From: Longitalea arenae
GTDB taxonomy: Bacteria > Bacteroidota > Bacteroidia > Chitinophagales > Chitinophagaceae
DNA length: 64,000 bases
Assembly (NCBI RefSeq): GCF_016924755.1
Contig: NZ_JAFFJX010000001.1
Location: 186,001 to 250,000, forward strand
Direction of reading: 5' to 3'
The notes beneath the pieces were generated by a model. That model saw nothing but the letters and a program-made list of their open reading frames with translations. It had not been told where the DNA came from and made no database searches. Shown here in pieces: positions 45,052 to 53,954 of the stretch. The position numbers and the translations under genes are program-made. The number at the start of each line of letters is the position of its first letter. Positions within the stretch are counted from its first letter, which is position 1.

Positions 45052-45081
45052 TTGTAATTCAGTGTGAATAGAGTATCTTTG
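45052..45081 (+). promoter_or_regulatory. Promoter of the RRM gene with a long leader
   Basis: TTG at 45052-45054, 19-bp spacer, TATCTTTG at 45074-45081. The predicted start near 45087 leaves a leader of about 138 nt to the ATG at 45225, a length seen with cold-shock type RNA-binding proteins. The preceding stretch 44767-45051 shows no other gene. Confidence 0.65.
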
Positions 45082-45224
45082 TGATCATATTTGAGTGATA
45101 ATAGCATATGGTAAGTGAACGATATATCTCGCTACGCATTTCTGCTAATAGTTGTTAGTCTTCCTTTACTCCCTGCTTTACCTCAGATCCATTTTAATTT
45201 TTTTAACCAATTTTAGTTAGTAGT

Positions 45225-45530
45225 ATGAACATTTACGTGTCTAATTTAAGTTTCAACGTAACAGATGATGATTTGGAAGGCTTTTTTGCTGAATACGGCG
45301 AAGTAAGTTCTGCCCGCGTAATTACCGATAAGTTCACTGGCAAAAGCCGTGGATTTGGATTTGTTGAAATGCCTAATGATGAAGCTGCCAGAAAAGCTAT
45401 TGCTGAGCTGGATGGTGGTAGAGTTGAAGGCAGGGAGATCAAAGTTGCCGAAGCTCGTCCCCGTGAAGAGCGTGGTGGCAACGAAAAGCGTTCTTTTAGC
45501 CGCAACAACAGCTACAATAATCGTTATTAA
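45225..45530 (+). CDS. RNA-binding protein with one RRM domain
   Basis: 101 aa. RNP2 IYVSNL at 3-8 and RNP1 KSRGFGFVEM at about 43-52 make a complete RRM, followed by a tail rich in Arg, Gly, Ser and Asn (REERGGNEKRSFSRNN). These glycine/arginine-tailed single-RRM proteins are the RNA chaperones of Bacteroidota and cyanobacteria, often cold-inducible. The long leader and a perfect terminator make a separate unit. Confidence 0.93.
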   Translation: MNIYVSNLSFNVTDDDLEGFFAEYGEVSSARVITDKFTGKSRGFGFVEMPNDEAARKAIAELDGGRVEGREIKVAEARPREERGGNEKRSFSRNNSYNNRY

Positions 45531-45551
45531 TCCTGTTAGGTTAAAATACCG

Positions 45552-45585
45552 ATCCTCCCGATGCATCGGGAGGATTTTTTATTTT
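45552..45585 (+). terminator. Intrinsic terminator after the RRM gene
   Basis: ATCCTCCCGA-TGCA-TCGGGAGGAT is a perfect 10-bp stem with four-base loop, followed by TTTTTATTTT. Confidence 0.92.
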
Positions 45586-45640
45586 ATAGAGTGCATTAAA
45601 TAAGTTGAAACAAATTTTTTCTAAAAACAATAATTCGTTT

Positions 45641-46096
45641 TTAGCAATAGGTTTGAACCGGTGCAGCCATGGAGAAAGTAAGGGTGGTTCCCTCATTGTG
45701 CTGGTTGTAGATGCTGATATTGCCGCCTAGTTGCCGGGCAGCCTGTACCACATGCGAAAACCCATTCGACACAGTACTGTAGAAATAACTGCCATTATTA
45801 CGAACCCGAATATGCACTCCTTCTTTATTACAAACCGCCTCCACCCGGATGCATACATTTTCTGTACCATTAATGGCACCGCTTAACAGGTTGCCCAGCA
45901 CATAGGCCAGCAGATCTTCATCGGCCTGAAGTTGGAATGTTTGGTCGACGTCATTAATAATAAAACTCTTTTTACCGGTTACAAGTGGTAAAAGGCCTAC
46001 CATTAGTTGATCAATCAGGCGGTGAAGAGGAACAGGTTGTGTTACTACGGTTTGAGTGGATGGTATTGGGTGAGGTAATTGTATCAGGCTCTTCAT
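45641..46096 (-). CDS. Stand-alone degenerate histidine-kinase ATPase-like protein
   Basis: 151 aa. The pattern LLAYVLGNLLSGAINGTENV occupies the N-box place of a GHKL ATPase, later VHIRVRNNGSYF replaces the G1 box, and the end NISIYNQHNEGTTLTFSMA matches the last strands (G2-like GTT). The usual DxGxG and the helix with the phospho-acceptor histidine are absent. It may be an anti-kinase or nucleotide-binding adaptor, or a remnant. No sensor or receiver gene lies nearby. Confidence 0.7.
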   Translation of the reverse strand: MKSLIQLPHPIPSTQTVVTQPVPLHRLIDQLMVGLLPLVTGKKSFIINDVDQTFQLQADEDLLAYVLGNLLSGAINGTENVCIRVEAVCNKEGVHIRVRNNGSYFYSTVSNGFSHVVQAARQLGGNISIYNQHNEGTTLTFSMAAPVQTYC

Positions 46097-46390
46097 ACAA
46101 AGGGATTTTAATTACACAAAAAATTGTTCACAGGGTACCATTACATTAAAAATAGTCGTACAGATCGAAAATGTTTCAGAACCTTAACCAAGACTTCGTA
46201 TAAAAATGCGCAGCAAATTAATGACTAAAAATGTGAAAAAGACAATTGAGGATATCTTCTTGCCAATTTCTTAGCATAAATCAAGTGAACATCCTACATG
46301 ATTACATGTAGTGCGTTTTTTCCAGTTGAAAATTTATAACACCCGCCTGCTTATAAAGATTAGCGGCAAATAGTTGCAAAACGTATAGCA

Positions 46391-47122
46391 TTATTTTGAT
46401 GCAAGCGCTTGTACGTAACGCGCATTTTGTATTGCCCAGGTTTGTGCCGTATTATTAAAGTATACGAATGCCTGCTTCACTTGTTTAGCTTTTTTTATAG
46501 CCGTGGTCACTTTTTCCAGGAAGCTTTCCTCATAGGCAGAGTAATACAGATCAGGCACGCCATGAAAGCGGTAATAGACAAGATCCGTATTTGTAATTAC
46601 ATCATCAGGTAAGAGCGGGTGACTGATGCTGCAAAAGCAAATGCGATGCTTTGAAAGCACATCATACACCCGGGGCTGCCACCAGCTGGCATGGCGAAAC
46701 TCAACTACATTAATAAATGAAGCACTGAGGGCCGCTACGATCTTTTGTAACAGGTCTTCTGTAAAGGTCATTTGCGCAGGTAACTGAAATAAAACACAGG
46801 CTAATTTTTCCTGCAATCCTTTCTGTGTGGTGTTATAAAAATCGTTCAGCAAAGAAATGCTATCATGGAATTTTTTGTAATGGGTAATGAGGCGCGGCGC
46901 TTTAACTGCAAAAGAAAAATGTGAAGGTGTTTTTTGATACCAGTTTTGCAAAAATGAAAATTGAGGGAAGCGGTAAAAAGTTACGTTCAGCTCCAGCGTA
47001 TTAAAATGCTGGCAATAATAGTCGAGCCATAAACGCTGCGGCATTCCCTTTGGGTAAAATACCTCTTTCCATTCTTTGTAATGGAAACCTGAACAACCGA
47101 TATGCCACTGAAGGGTAGGCAT
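46391..47122 (-). CDS. DUF72 family protein (YecE-like)
   Basis: 243 aa. The TIM-barrel motifs HIGCSGFHYKEWKEVFYP, YYCQHFNTLELNVTFYRFP, FSFAVKAPRLITHYKK and the end YVYFNNT-like FVYFNNTAQTWAIQNA match DUF72. This family is widespread but of unknown reaction. A gap of 294 bp before it (46097-46390) contains no recognisable feature. Confidence 0.92.
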   Translation of the reverse strand: MPTLQWHIGCSGFHYKEWKEVFYPKGMPQRLWLDYYCQHFNTLELNVTFYRFPQFSFLQNWYQKTPSHFSFAVKAPRLITHYKKFHDSISLLNDFYNTTQKGLQEKLACVLFQLPAQMTFTEDLLQKIVAALSASFINVVEFRHASWWQPRVYDVLSKHRICFCSISHPLLPDDVITNTDLVYYRFHGVPDLYYSAYEESFLEKVTTAIKKAKQVKQAFVYFNNTAQTWAIQNARYVQALASK

Positions 47123-47358
47123 TTGTTTACATGTTATATTTCCTAATACTTAAATTTTCATACCAGAACTGCCTGTATATGGCAGCCGGCATTCCGCCAA
47201 CCGCCGTATGACATCAATGCATGAGCCGGATGAACGCAGGCTATGCTTGCCAGTTAAATCTGTCTTTTGAATTTGCAGGCCCATTGCTTATAACCATTCT
47301 TTTTTCTTATTTTACAAAACAATCGGCCTGTTCTCAAACATTCAGTACAAACAGCGTT

Positions 47359-47727
47359 ATGAATTTACTTGGTAATATCATCTGGCTTTTACTTGGCGGG
47401 CTGGCGGCTGCGCTTGGCTATGTAGTGGGTGGATTTGTATTATGTATTTCTATTGTCGGTTTACCTTGGGGTTTACAATGCTTTAAATTGGCCGGGGTTG
47501 TTTTATGGCCCTTTGGCAAAATCATTGTTCCCAAGGAAGGTGGAAGCGGTTGCCTGTCGTTTTTTTGCAATATTATCTGGCTACTCTGTGGTGGATTATA
47601 TACCTCGCTGGTGCACCTGTTCTTTGCAGCCATTTTATTTATCACTATTATAGGAATTCCCTTTGCGCGCCAACATCTGAAATTGGTAGAACTTTCCCTC
47701 TTACCCTTCAGCAGGAATGTGGTGTAA
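47359..47727 (+). CDS. YccF family membrane protein
   Basis: 122 aa from ATG 47359 (the frame extends upstream without family similarity). Two related halves are visible, NIIWLLLGGLAAALGYVVGG with IVGLPWGLQCFKLA and NIIWLLCGGLYTSLVHLFFA with IIGIPFARQHLKL. This is the duplicated YccF (DUF307) unit with four membrane segments. Function unknown. Confidence 0.88.
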   Translation: MNLLGNIIWLLLGGLAAALGYVVGGFVLCISIVGLPWGLQCFKLAGVVLWPFGKIIVPKEGGSGCLSFFCNIIWLLCGGLYTSLVHLFFAAILFITIIGIPFARQHLKLVELSLLPFSRNVV

Positions 47728-48007
47728 TGCCATTGTTAATTCATTTCTAAAAACCGGAAATTGGTCAATAAGAAAGGAACTGCATTCGTTCCTATTGGTT
47801 CATGAAACGTTTAAGCAGAGAATTGAACCGTATTTTTACGATTCATGTCAATTGCATGGCTTGATACCGGTGGGGCATATATCATGCTTAATTAGCGATT
47901 GTAATTGCCTGACTGTAAAATGAAATAAAAAAGTCATACGTCAAAACAGCGCCGGGCATTGTTTTTGCGCTAAAAAGCCGCTTAACAAAACCGGCATCTA
48001 AACATAT

Positions 48008-49282
48008 ATGTTTACACACAGGGATTGGGGCATTGCTTTTTCACTTATGGCCATATTAATTGTGGCGGTAATTGTATTGAGCAGTTTGAACCTTTCTTTG
48101 CCCGGCGAAAAGGCACCCCAGGCAAAAAAGGATTCTACTGTTATTATTCCCCGCCGGTTCGGACTGGCCCTGGATTCTTTTAATGTAACTGAAAGTGTGA
48201 TCCAGAAAAATGAGTACCTGGCCTCTATTCTCGAATTATATAATATCGATAAAAGTACCATTGCGAAACTGCAGGAGAAATCGAAATACGTATACGATGT
48301 ACGTAAAATGAGAGCCGGCTCGCAATACACTGTTTTTTCTACAAAAGATACCTTGAATAAGGTTTGTTATTTCGTATACCAGCCTAACGCCATTGATTAT
48401 GTTCTATACGACCTGCGCGATTCAGTATCGGTAGTAACCGGTAAACGCCAGGTTACCGCCCGGCTTGAAACAGCTTCGGGTATCATTAATGGATCCTTAT
48501 ATGAAACCTTTCAAAAGTCAGGCACCGATCCCGCACTGGCGATGAAACTGGCCGACATGTACGCTTATACTGTCGATTTCTATGCTATTCATGATGGCGA
48601 TTACTTTAAAGTATTGTACGAACAGCGCTATATAAAGGATGAACCTGTTGAAACCGGCGCAATACAATCTGCTGTTTTCTCCCACAATGGCGAAAAGTTC
48701 TATGCCTTTTATTATCGGCCCGATACAACAGATGCCGGTGACTACTATGATGAAAAGGGAAGAAGCTTGCGCAAATCCTTTTTAAAAGCGCCTATAAAAT
48801 TCAGCCACATTACTTCCGGATATTCATTGAGACGTTTTCATCCGGTGCAGAAAAGATGGAAGACCCACCTAGGTACTGATTATGCCGCACCGCAAGGAAC
48901 ACCCATTATTGCTACCGGCGATGGAATGGTCATAGAGTCTGACTATACCGGCAACAATGGGAATTACGTAAAGATAAAACACGACGATACCTATATGACC
49001 CAATACCTGCATATGAGCAAGCAGGCTGTACGGGCCGGACAAAGCGTGCGCCAGGGCCAGATCATTGGCTATGTGGGCAGCACCGGGCTGGCTACAGGTC
49101 CACATGTATGTTATCGTTTCTGGAAGAATGGAAAACAGGTGAATCCACTGCAACAGACATTTCCGCCATCGGTACCATTGCCTGATTCTGTGATGAGCAG
49201 GTTCAATGAATATGTATCGAAGCAACAGCAACAATTGAACACCGTCAATATGGGCGTTGTTCAGAATTTGTCAATGAACTGA
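48008..49282 (+). CDS. M23 family peptidase, Cys variant of the HxH zinc motif
   Basis: 424 aa with an N-terminal membrane anchor (about 8-30), a central region of about 240 residues that may be an inhibitory or LysM-like part, and a C-terminal LytM domain (about 260-395). Zinc ligands H287 and D291 (HLGTD) are present, as is H335 (QYLHMS). The second motif reads GPHVC with H366 and C368, where the third zinc ligand is normally histidine. M23 peptidases cleave peptidoglycan crosslinks. The Cys variant may still bind zinc. Confidence 0.9.
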   Translation: MFTHRDWGIAFSLMAILIVAVIVLSSLNLSLPGEKAPQAKKDSTVIIPRRFGLALDSFNVTESVIQKNEYLASILELYNIDKSTIAKLQEKSKYVYDVRKMRAGSQYTVFSTKDTLNKVCYFVYQPNAIDYVLYDLRDSVSVVTGKRQVTARLETASGIINGSLYETFQKSGTDPALAMKLADMYAYTVDFYAIHDGDYFKVLYEQRYIKDEPVETGAIQSAVFSHNGEKFYAFYYRPDTTDAGDYYDEKGRSLRKSFLKAPIKFSHITSGYSLRRFHPVQKRWKTHLGTDYAAPQGTPIIATGDGMVIESDYTGNNGNYVKIKHDDTYMTQYLHMSKQAVRAGQSVRQGQIIGYVGSTGLATGPHVCYRFWKNGKQVNPLQQTFPPSVPLPDSVMSRFNEYVSKQQQQLNTVNMGVVQNLSMN

Positions 49283-49405
49283 TCCAGATCCATATATCTT
49301 CTTTCTTACTTCTAATTTATTGAATTGATTAACAGGTCTGCCAACCTGCAAGCCGTAATCTGGCACAAGCTTTGAAAACCAGTAGGGCAATAAATACCTT
49401 CAAAC

Positions 49406-49969
49406 ATGAAAAAATATGTTTTAGCCCTTGGTTTTCTCTGTATCATGGCCGCCGGCGTACAGGCCCAAAGAGTTACTCCCGGGATAAAAGGTGGATTGAA
49501 TATTTCGGATGTATCTGGTATGAATGGTGATAATCGGTTGAGTGGTCATTTCGGCTTCTTAATAAATAGCAAGTTCAATGCCCGGTGGGCTATTCAACCT
49601 GAAATACTGTATTCGGGTCAGGGCCAGCAATACATGGTTGGCAATGAAGAATATACCCTGGCGCTGAGTTATATCCAGGTTCCTGTTATGATCCAGTTTT
49701 ACCCGGTAAGACATTTCTATGTTGAGTTTGGTCCGCAACTAGGGTTTATGTTGTCAGCGAATGCAAAAAATGATGGCGACAAAGTAGAAGTGGACGAGTA
49801 TTATAAAAAGGTAGAAGCTGGAATCTCGTTTGGCGCCGGTTTCCAGGTAACCAATATGTTGGGCTTTTTTGGCCGCTACAATGCCGGCCTGTCTGACATC
49901 ACCAAGAATGATAACCGGGATTATTTTAACCGGGTAGGTCAGCTGGGGGTCTATGTGCTGCTTAAGTAA
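49406..49969 (+). CDS. Outer membrane beta-barrel protein (PorT-like)
   Basis: 187 aa. Signal peptide MKKYVLALGFLCIMAAGVQA followed by alternating strands typical of small eight-stranded Bacteroidota barrels (TPGIKGGLNISDV, WAIQPEILYSGQGQQY, YIQVPVMIQFYP, YVEFGPQLGFML) and the C-terminal strand RVGQLGVYVLLK. Function unknown; often annotated as porin family protein. Confidence 0.88.
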   Translation: MKKYVLALGFLCIMAAGVQAQRVTPGIKGGLNISDVSGMNGDNRLSGHFGFLINSKFNARWAIQPEILYSGQGQQYMVGNEEYTLALSYIQVPVMIQFYPVRHFYVEFGPQLGFMLSANAKNDGDKVEVDEYYKKVEAGISFGAGFQVTNMLGFFGRYNAGLSDITKNDNRDYFNRVGQLGVYVLLK

Positions 49970-49985
49970 TTTGACATACATCAAT

Positions 49986-50035
49986 ATGCCGCATTATAAA
50001 GTGAGTACTTTCATAATGCGGCATTTTCGTTTTTA
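49986..50035. terminator. Terminator between convergent genes
   Basis: ATGCCGCATTAT / ATAATGCGGCAT pairs over 12 bp with a weakly paired AAAG...CTTT top, followed by TTTTCGTTTTT on the plus strand. Confidence 0.85.
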
Positions 50036-50053
50036 TATGAACTGAATTTTACG

Positions 50054-51562
50054 CTATTGCTTCACTGCATGGTTGAACAGGGCGGGCACATCAATGGCCA
50101 TTGTATTCGCTTCCTGTAATGCCACCTGTTGATTAAAGGAAACTGCATCATCATCGTTGAACATCACCACTTCCGTTTTTTGTGCTATGCTTTTGTCATG
50201 GGTGATCTCATAGATCACCTGTTTTACAAAAGGTACAGGCACCCAGTCTTTGAACGTTAAAGGCACACCAAATTCATCGCGGTAATAATGTATGCCATAA
50301 TGATCCTTGTATAATTTTTCAGGCGGCCGCAGAAAATAAACCTTGTTGATCCCCGGCCTGTAATTTTTTTCGATATAGGTTCTCACCACCTGGTATTCTT
50401 TTACAACCGGCTTCAGAAAATTATAGCGGAAATTATAAAAACCAAAACCTGCAAATACGATCATGGCGCCAACCGCAAACGCGTTCTTCCAGCTGCTGTT
50501 TTTGATCCATTCAATGATCATATTACTTAGCATTAACATCACTGCCAGGTTCAATGCCAGCATAGACCTGTAAGAAGAGTAATTTTCAACCGTTGCCATC
50601 ACCGGCAGGTAGATCAACATAAGTAATGCAAATGTGCCAGCGATATAAATGACCTTACTAATGACCGGCTTATTACGATGGGTGAGGAAGGAATACAGTA
50701 CCCACACTGCTATGGCCAGGATGTAAAATACCTGCGAAATAATGCTGCTCAGATTGAACAGGAAATTAAAGCTGAAGGCCTGTGCGGTAGGCACGCCCAC
50801 GAAGAATGAGATCTTCTTCAAAATGTTAAAGGTTAAATTGGCCCGCTCGGGTTCATCAATGCCTTCGATCTTCAAATGCAATTTATACAACAGGTAATAC
50901 ACTGCTACAACTACCAGGAAGCCAACAACCCCGCTAATGATAAAGCGGTCGGGTTTTTCAAAGCGCCTGCTGTTGAAATGAAGGAAGAAGGGGATCAGGA
51001 ACATGCCAATGCCAATCTGGTAAATGAAGAGCGAGATAACCCCTAACAGCAGGATCAGTAATTGCATGGGAATGGGTATGGCCAGGTAGCGTTTGTGTTT
51101 TCTCAATTGCGCATAGAACAAATGCCCGCTTAAAAGGCCTGCTATGAATGTCAGGCAAATTTCAAAACAGGTACCGCCCCATCCGTTGGCAATGGCCACC
51201 GAAAGGCTGCACGCGATGTATACTGCGCTTATGAGCACCAGCCGGTTATCTATTAAATTGAAGCGCGCCCATTGAATGGCCACCCGTACGTACACATAAA
51301 GGGCCAGCGCCCATCCTGCTACAGAAAGGATACGGTATAATCTCACTGCGTCAATGGTATTAATAGAAGTGAATGCTTTATCCATTAACAGCCCGCCGAT
51401 CACCCGGCCATGGGTGAACCAGATATTGTATGTAGCGCCTTTTTCATTATACCATAATTGGTGAAAATCGTCGAGGTAAGCGTAATTGACCTGGAACAAT
51501 GGAAAAAATATTACCAGTAATACCAATACCGGTAAGCCATAAAGTACTAGCTTATTATTCAC
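50054..51562 (-). CDS. Polytopic membrane protein, GtrII-type glucosyltransferase-like
   Basis: 502 aa, about eleven transmembrane helices. After the first helix comes YAYLDDFHQLWYNEK with adjacent acidic residues and then THGRVIGGLLMDK, the DD...GR arrangement seen in GtrII-like (Glucos_trans_II) and other GT-C enzymes, where the aspartates contact the lipid-linked sugar. The C-terminus is a soluble domain of about 100 residues. Assignment as sugar transferase is probable and not certain. Confidence 0.65.
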   Translation of the reverse strand: MNNKLVLYGLPVLVLLVIFFPLFQVNYAYLDDFHQLWYNEKGATYNIWFTHGRVIGGLLMDKAFTSINTIDAVRLYRILSVAGWALALYVYVRVAIQWARFNLIDNRLVLISAVYIACSLSVAIANGWGGTCFEICLTFIAGLLSGHLFYAQLRKHKRYLAIPIPMQLLILLLGVISLFIYQIGIGMFLIPFFLHFNSRRFEKPDRFIISGVVGFLVVVAVYYLLYKLHLKIEGIDEPERANLTFNILKKISFFVGVPTAQAFSFNFLFNLSSIISQVFYILAIAVWVLYSFLTHRNKPVISKVIYIAGTFALLMLIYLPVMATVENYSSYRSMLALNLAVMLMLSNMIIEWIKNSSWKNAFAVGAMIVFAGFGFYNFRYNFLKPVVKEYQVVRTYIEKNYRPGINKVYFLRPPEKLYKDHYGIHYYRDEFGVPLTFKDWVPVPFVKQVIYEITHDKSIAQKTEVVMFNDDDAVSFNQQVALQEANTMAIDVPALFNHAVKQ

Positions 51563-51637
51563 AGTGACATATATTTAATAAAACATGGGGCCTGCCAAAC
51601 AGCGGGCTTGCATTCGATCCCCGAAAAATAAGGCGTT

Positions 51638-53788
51638 TTATTTAATCCACCTTTCAAAAAATTCCCAGGTGCGCAACATTTGATCTATGCGCTGCCGGTT
51701 GTCGCCGCTGCGGGTAATTTCATGCGATGCATTGGGATGCCGTACATATTCAACCGGGCGGCCTAATACTTTCAGGCTGCGGTACATCATTTCACTTTCT
51801 ACAAAGCCGGTGCGCCGGTCATTATCGCCGTGAAAGATGATATATGGCGTCTTTATGTTGTGAACATAGGTAATAGGCGATTCCCGTTCGAGATTGGCTT
51901 TTGCAGCCGGTTCCCAGGGATAACCGCCAAAATAATTTGGCACCAGCCGCCAGGCATTGCCTTCGCCAAAGAAAGTGTTGAGATCATATACACCGCGTTG
52001 CGAACAGGCTGCTTTGAACCGGTGGTCATGGGCGATGATCCAGGCCACCAGGTAACCAGCGTAAGAGCCACCGGTAATGGCCAGTTTTGAAGTATCGGCC
52101 CAGCCTTCGGCTACCGTTTTATCTAAAGCCGTTAAAACGTCGCTGGAAGGGCCTTTGCCCCAATCGTTGATATTGGCGCGCAAAAAGCTTTCGCCATAAC
52201 CGCCGCTGCCACGCGGATTGCAATACACAACGCCATACCCTTTATTGCAGAAGAATTGGTATTCGTGCCACATGCTGCTTTCACCAGGGCCCCACATGGC
52301 AGATGGCCCACCATGTATTTCGAGCAACAAAGGATATTTTTTTCCCGGCTGGTAATGGGCCGGTTTCATCACCCAATACTCGATCGTCATTCCCTTATCG
52401 TTGGTAAAGGTTTTCTTTTCGGGGAAGGAGAGTTCTTTGCTTCGCACCCAAAAATCATTGAAGTCGCTGATGCGGCGCGCGTTCTTTGCATTGGCATCTG
52501 CCAGGTATAATTCAAAAGGATTGGCCACTTCGGTCTTAACAAAAACCAGTTTGTTATTAACCACATCAAAACTGCTGATGCCCGAATTATAATCAGTTAA
52601 TTGTTCAACCTGTTTGGTCTTTATATTCACCTGGTACAGTGGAAAGCCGCCATTGCTCGGTGCGTTGAAGTAGAGGTATTTTTCATCGGTGCTCCAGGTA
52701 AAATTTCCCTTTGTACGGTCGAAGGGTATAATGATCATATCTTTTTCAGTGCCATTCAGCGGCATAATGGCCAGCTTGGGAACCGTAACCCATGATTCTT
52801 CAGCGATCTGAAAAGCAAGCCATTTACCGGATGGAGAAATGGCAGGAGCAGAGTAAGCCATATTTTCTTTGCCTAGCAACTTACGCAGACCACTACCATC
52901 GGCATTGGCTATATAGAGCTCATTTTCCTGCGAGCGGTTGGGATGTTGTAATGAATCTATATGTGCCGATAAAACAAGTTGTTTGCCGTCGGGCGTAAAC
53001 TCGGCAGAATTGAAAGAATAGAATCCAGGCGTCACCAGTTTGGGTGTATCGCCGGCGTGCGTACCGGTAACGAAGAAGTGAACAAAGCCGAGCTCGGCAT
53101 TAATGTTAAGCTCATCCTGGAAATTGAGTTTATTGATGACCCGTGCTTTTTTATCAACCACATTGTTGTTGAGGTAGGCCCTTACTTCCTCCAGGGTGCC
53201 ATCAGGATTGGCTTTTGCTGTCGCGGGTTTCAACTGTTCATTATTATTGAAGCCTGGTTTCTCAATAGGCCAGTTGGGTATTTTTTTATGGGGATTCAGG
53301 ATGGAATCTTTTAACAGGTCGGCCAGGGGAATATAAGTAGCAAACAGGAGCTGTTTTCCATCGGGACTCCATTTGGGTGCCGTGGCGCCGTATTTATATT
53401 TGGTGAGCTGTATTGCTTCACCCCCATCAAGGGAAAGCAGGAATAGCTGGTTCTTACCGTCTACCGTGCGGCTAAAGGCCAGTTGTTTGCCATCGGGGCT
53501 CCAAGCCGGCTGCGATGCATTTTCTTTGCCGGTGGTCATTTGCCGCGGCGCTGTATTACCATCGGTTGGCACCATCCATACCTGGGTAACATATTTATAA
53601 TCCAATTTACTTTCTCCATCATTTTCAATAGCTGTAACCGTAAAAGCTGCTTTACTGCCGTCGGGTGAAAGGGTAACACTGCCGATGGATCTGATTTTCA
53701 GCATATCTGTAACAGTAACAGGCTGTTTGTTTTGTCCTGCCACCCCGAGGGTGATGAACAGGCAAATACAAACCATAAGTCTTTGCAT
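51638..53788 (-). CDS. S9 family prolyl oligopeptidase-like peptidase
   Basis: 716 aa from ATG 53788. Signal peptide (MQRLMVCICLFITLGVAG), beta-propeller with repeated WSPDGKQL and LSPDGSKAAF words (about 40-420), then the alpha/beta hydrolase domain with LLEIHGGPSAMWG, nucleophile S575 in GGSYAGY, an aspartate in HGDNDRRTGFVES and the histidine of PNASHE. It cleaves short peptides, probably as a dipeptidyl or acylaminoacyl peptidase in the periplasm. Confidence 0.94.
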   Translation of the reverse strand: MQRLMVCICLFITLGVAGQNKQPVTVTDMLKIRSIGSVTLSPDGSKAAFTVTAIENDGESKLDYKYVTQVWMVPTDGNTAPRQMTTGKENASQPAWSPDGKQLAFSRTVDGKNQLFLLSLDGGEAIQLTKYKYGATAPKWSPDGKQLLFATYIPLADLLKDSILNPHKKIPNWPIEKPGFNNNEQLKPATAKANPDGTLEEVRAYLNNNVVDKKARVINKLNFQDELNINAELGFVHFFVTGTHAGDTPKLVTPGFYSFNSAEFTPDGKQLVLSAHIDSLQHPNRSQENELYIANADGSGLRKLLGKENMAYSAPAISPSGKWLAFQIAEESWVTVPKLAIMPLNGTEKDMIIIPFDRTKGNFTWSTDEKYLYFNAPSNGGFPLYQVNIKTKQVEQLTDYNSGISSFDVVNNKLVFVKTEVANPFELYLADANAKNARRISDFNDFWVRSKELSFPEKKTFTNDKGMTIEYWVMKPAHYQPGKKYPLLLEIHGGPSAMWGPGESSMWHEYQFFCNKGYGVVYCNPRGSGGYGESFLRANINDWGKGPSSDVLTALDKTVAEGWADTSKLAITGGSYAGYLVAWIIAHDHRFKAACSQRGVYDLNTFFGEGNAWRLVPNYFGGYPWEPAAKANLERESPITYVHNIKTPYIIFHGDNDRRTGFVESEMMYRSLKVLGRPVEYVRHPNASHEITRSGDNRQRIDQMLRTWEFFERWIK

Positions 53789-53907
53789 GTTAGGCGGTTT
53801 TAGGTGTTGAATGTACGAATTCAGCAAGATATCCGCACCTAAACCGGGCATTGTATGATCAACGGTCAGCGTATTGTCATATTAACAATTCCCGCAATCA
53901 ATAAAGC

Positions 53908-53938
53908 TTGTTCCTTGTTGGTTATTCCGATAATTTTG
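53908..53938 (+). promoter_or_regulatory. Promoter of the korB gene
   Basis: TTG at 53908-53910, 20-bp spacer, TAATTTTG at 53931-53938. The ATG follows 16 bases later. Confidence 0.7.
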
Positions 53939-53954
53939 CATTAATTATATAACT

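Noticed and set aside
47717-47923. 68-codon frame after the YccF gene
   Set aside because: It overlaps the YccF end, has no family resemblance and no promoter.
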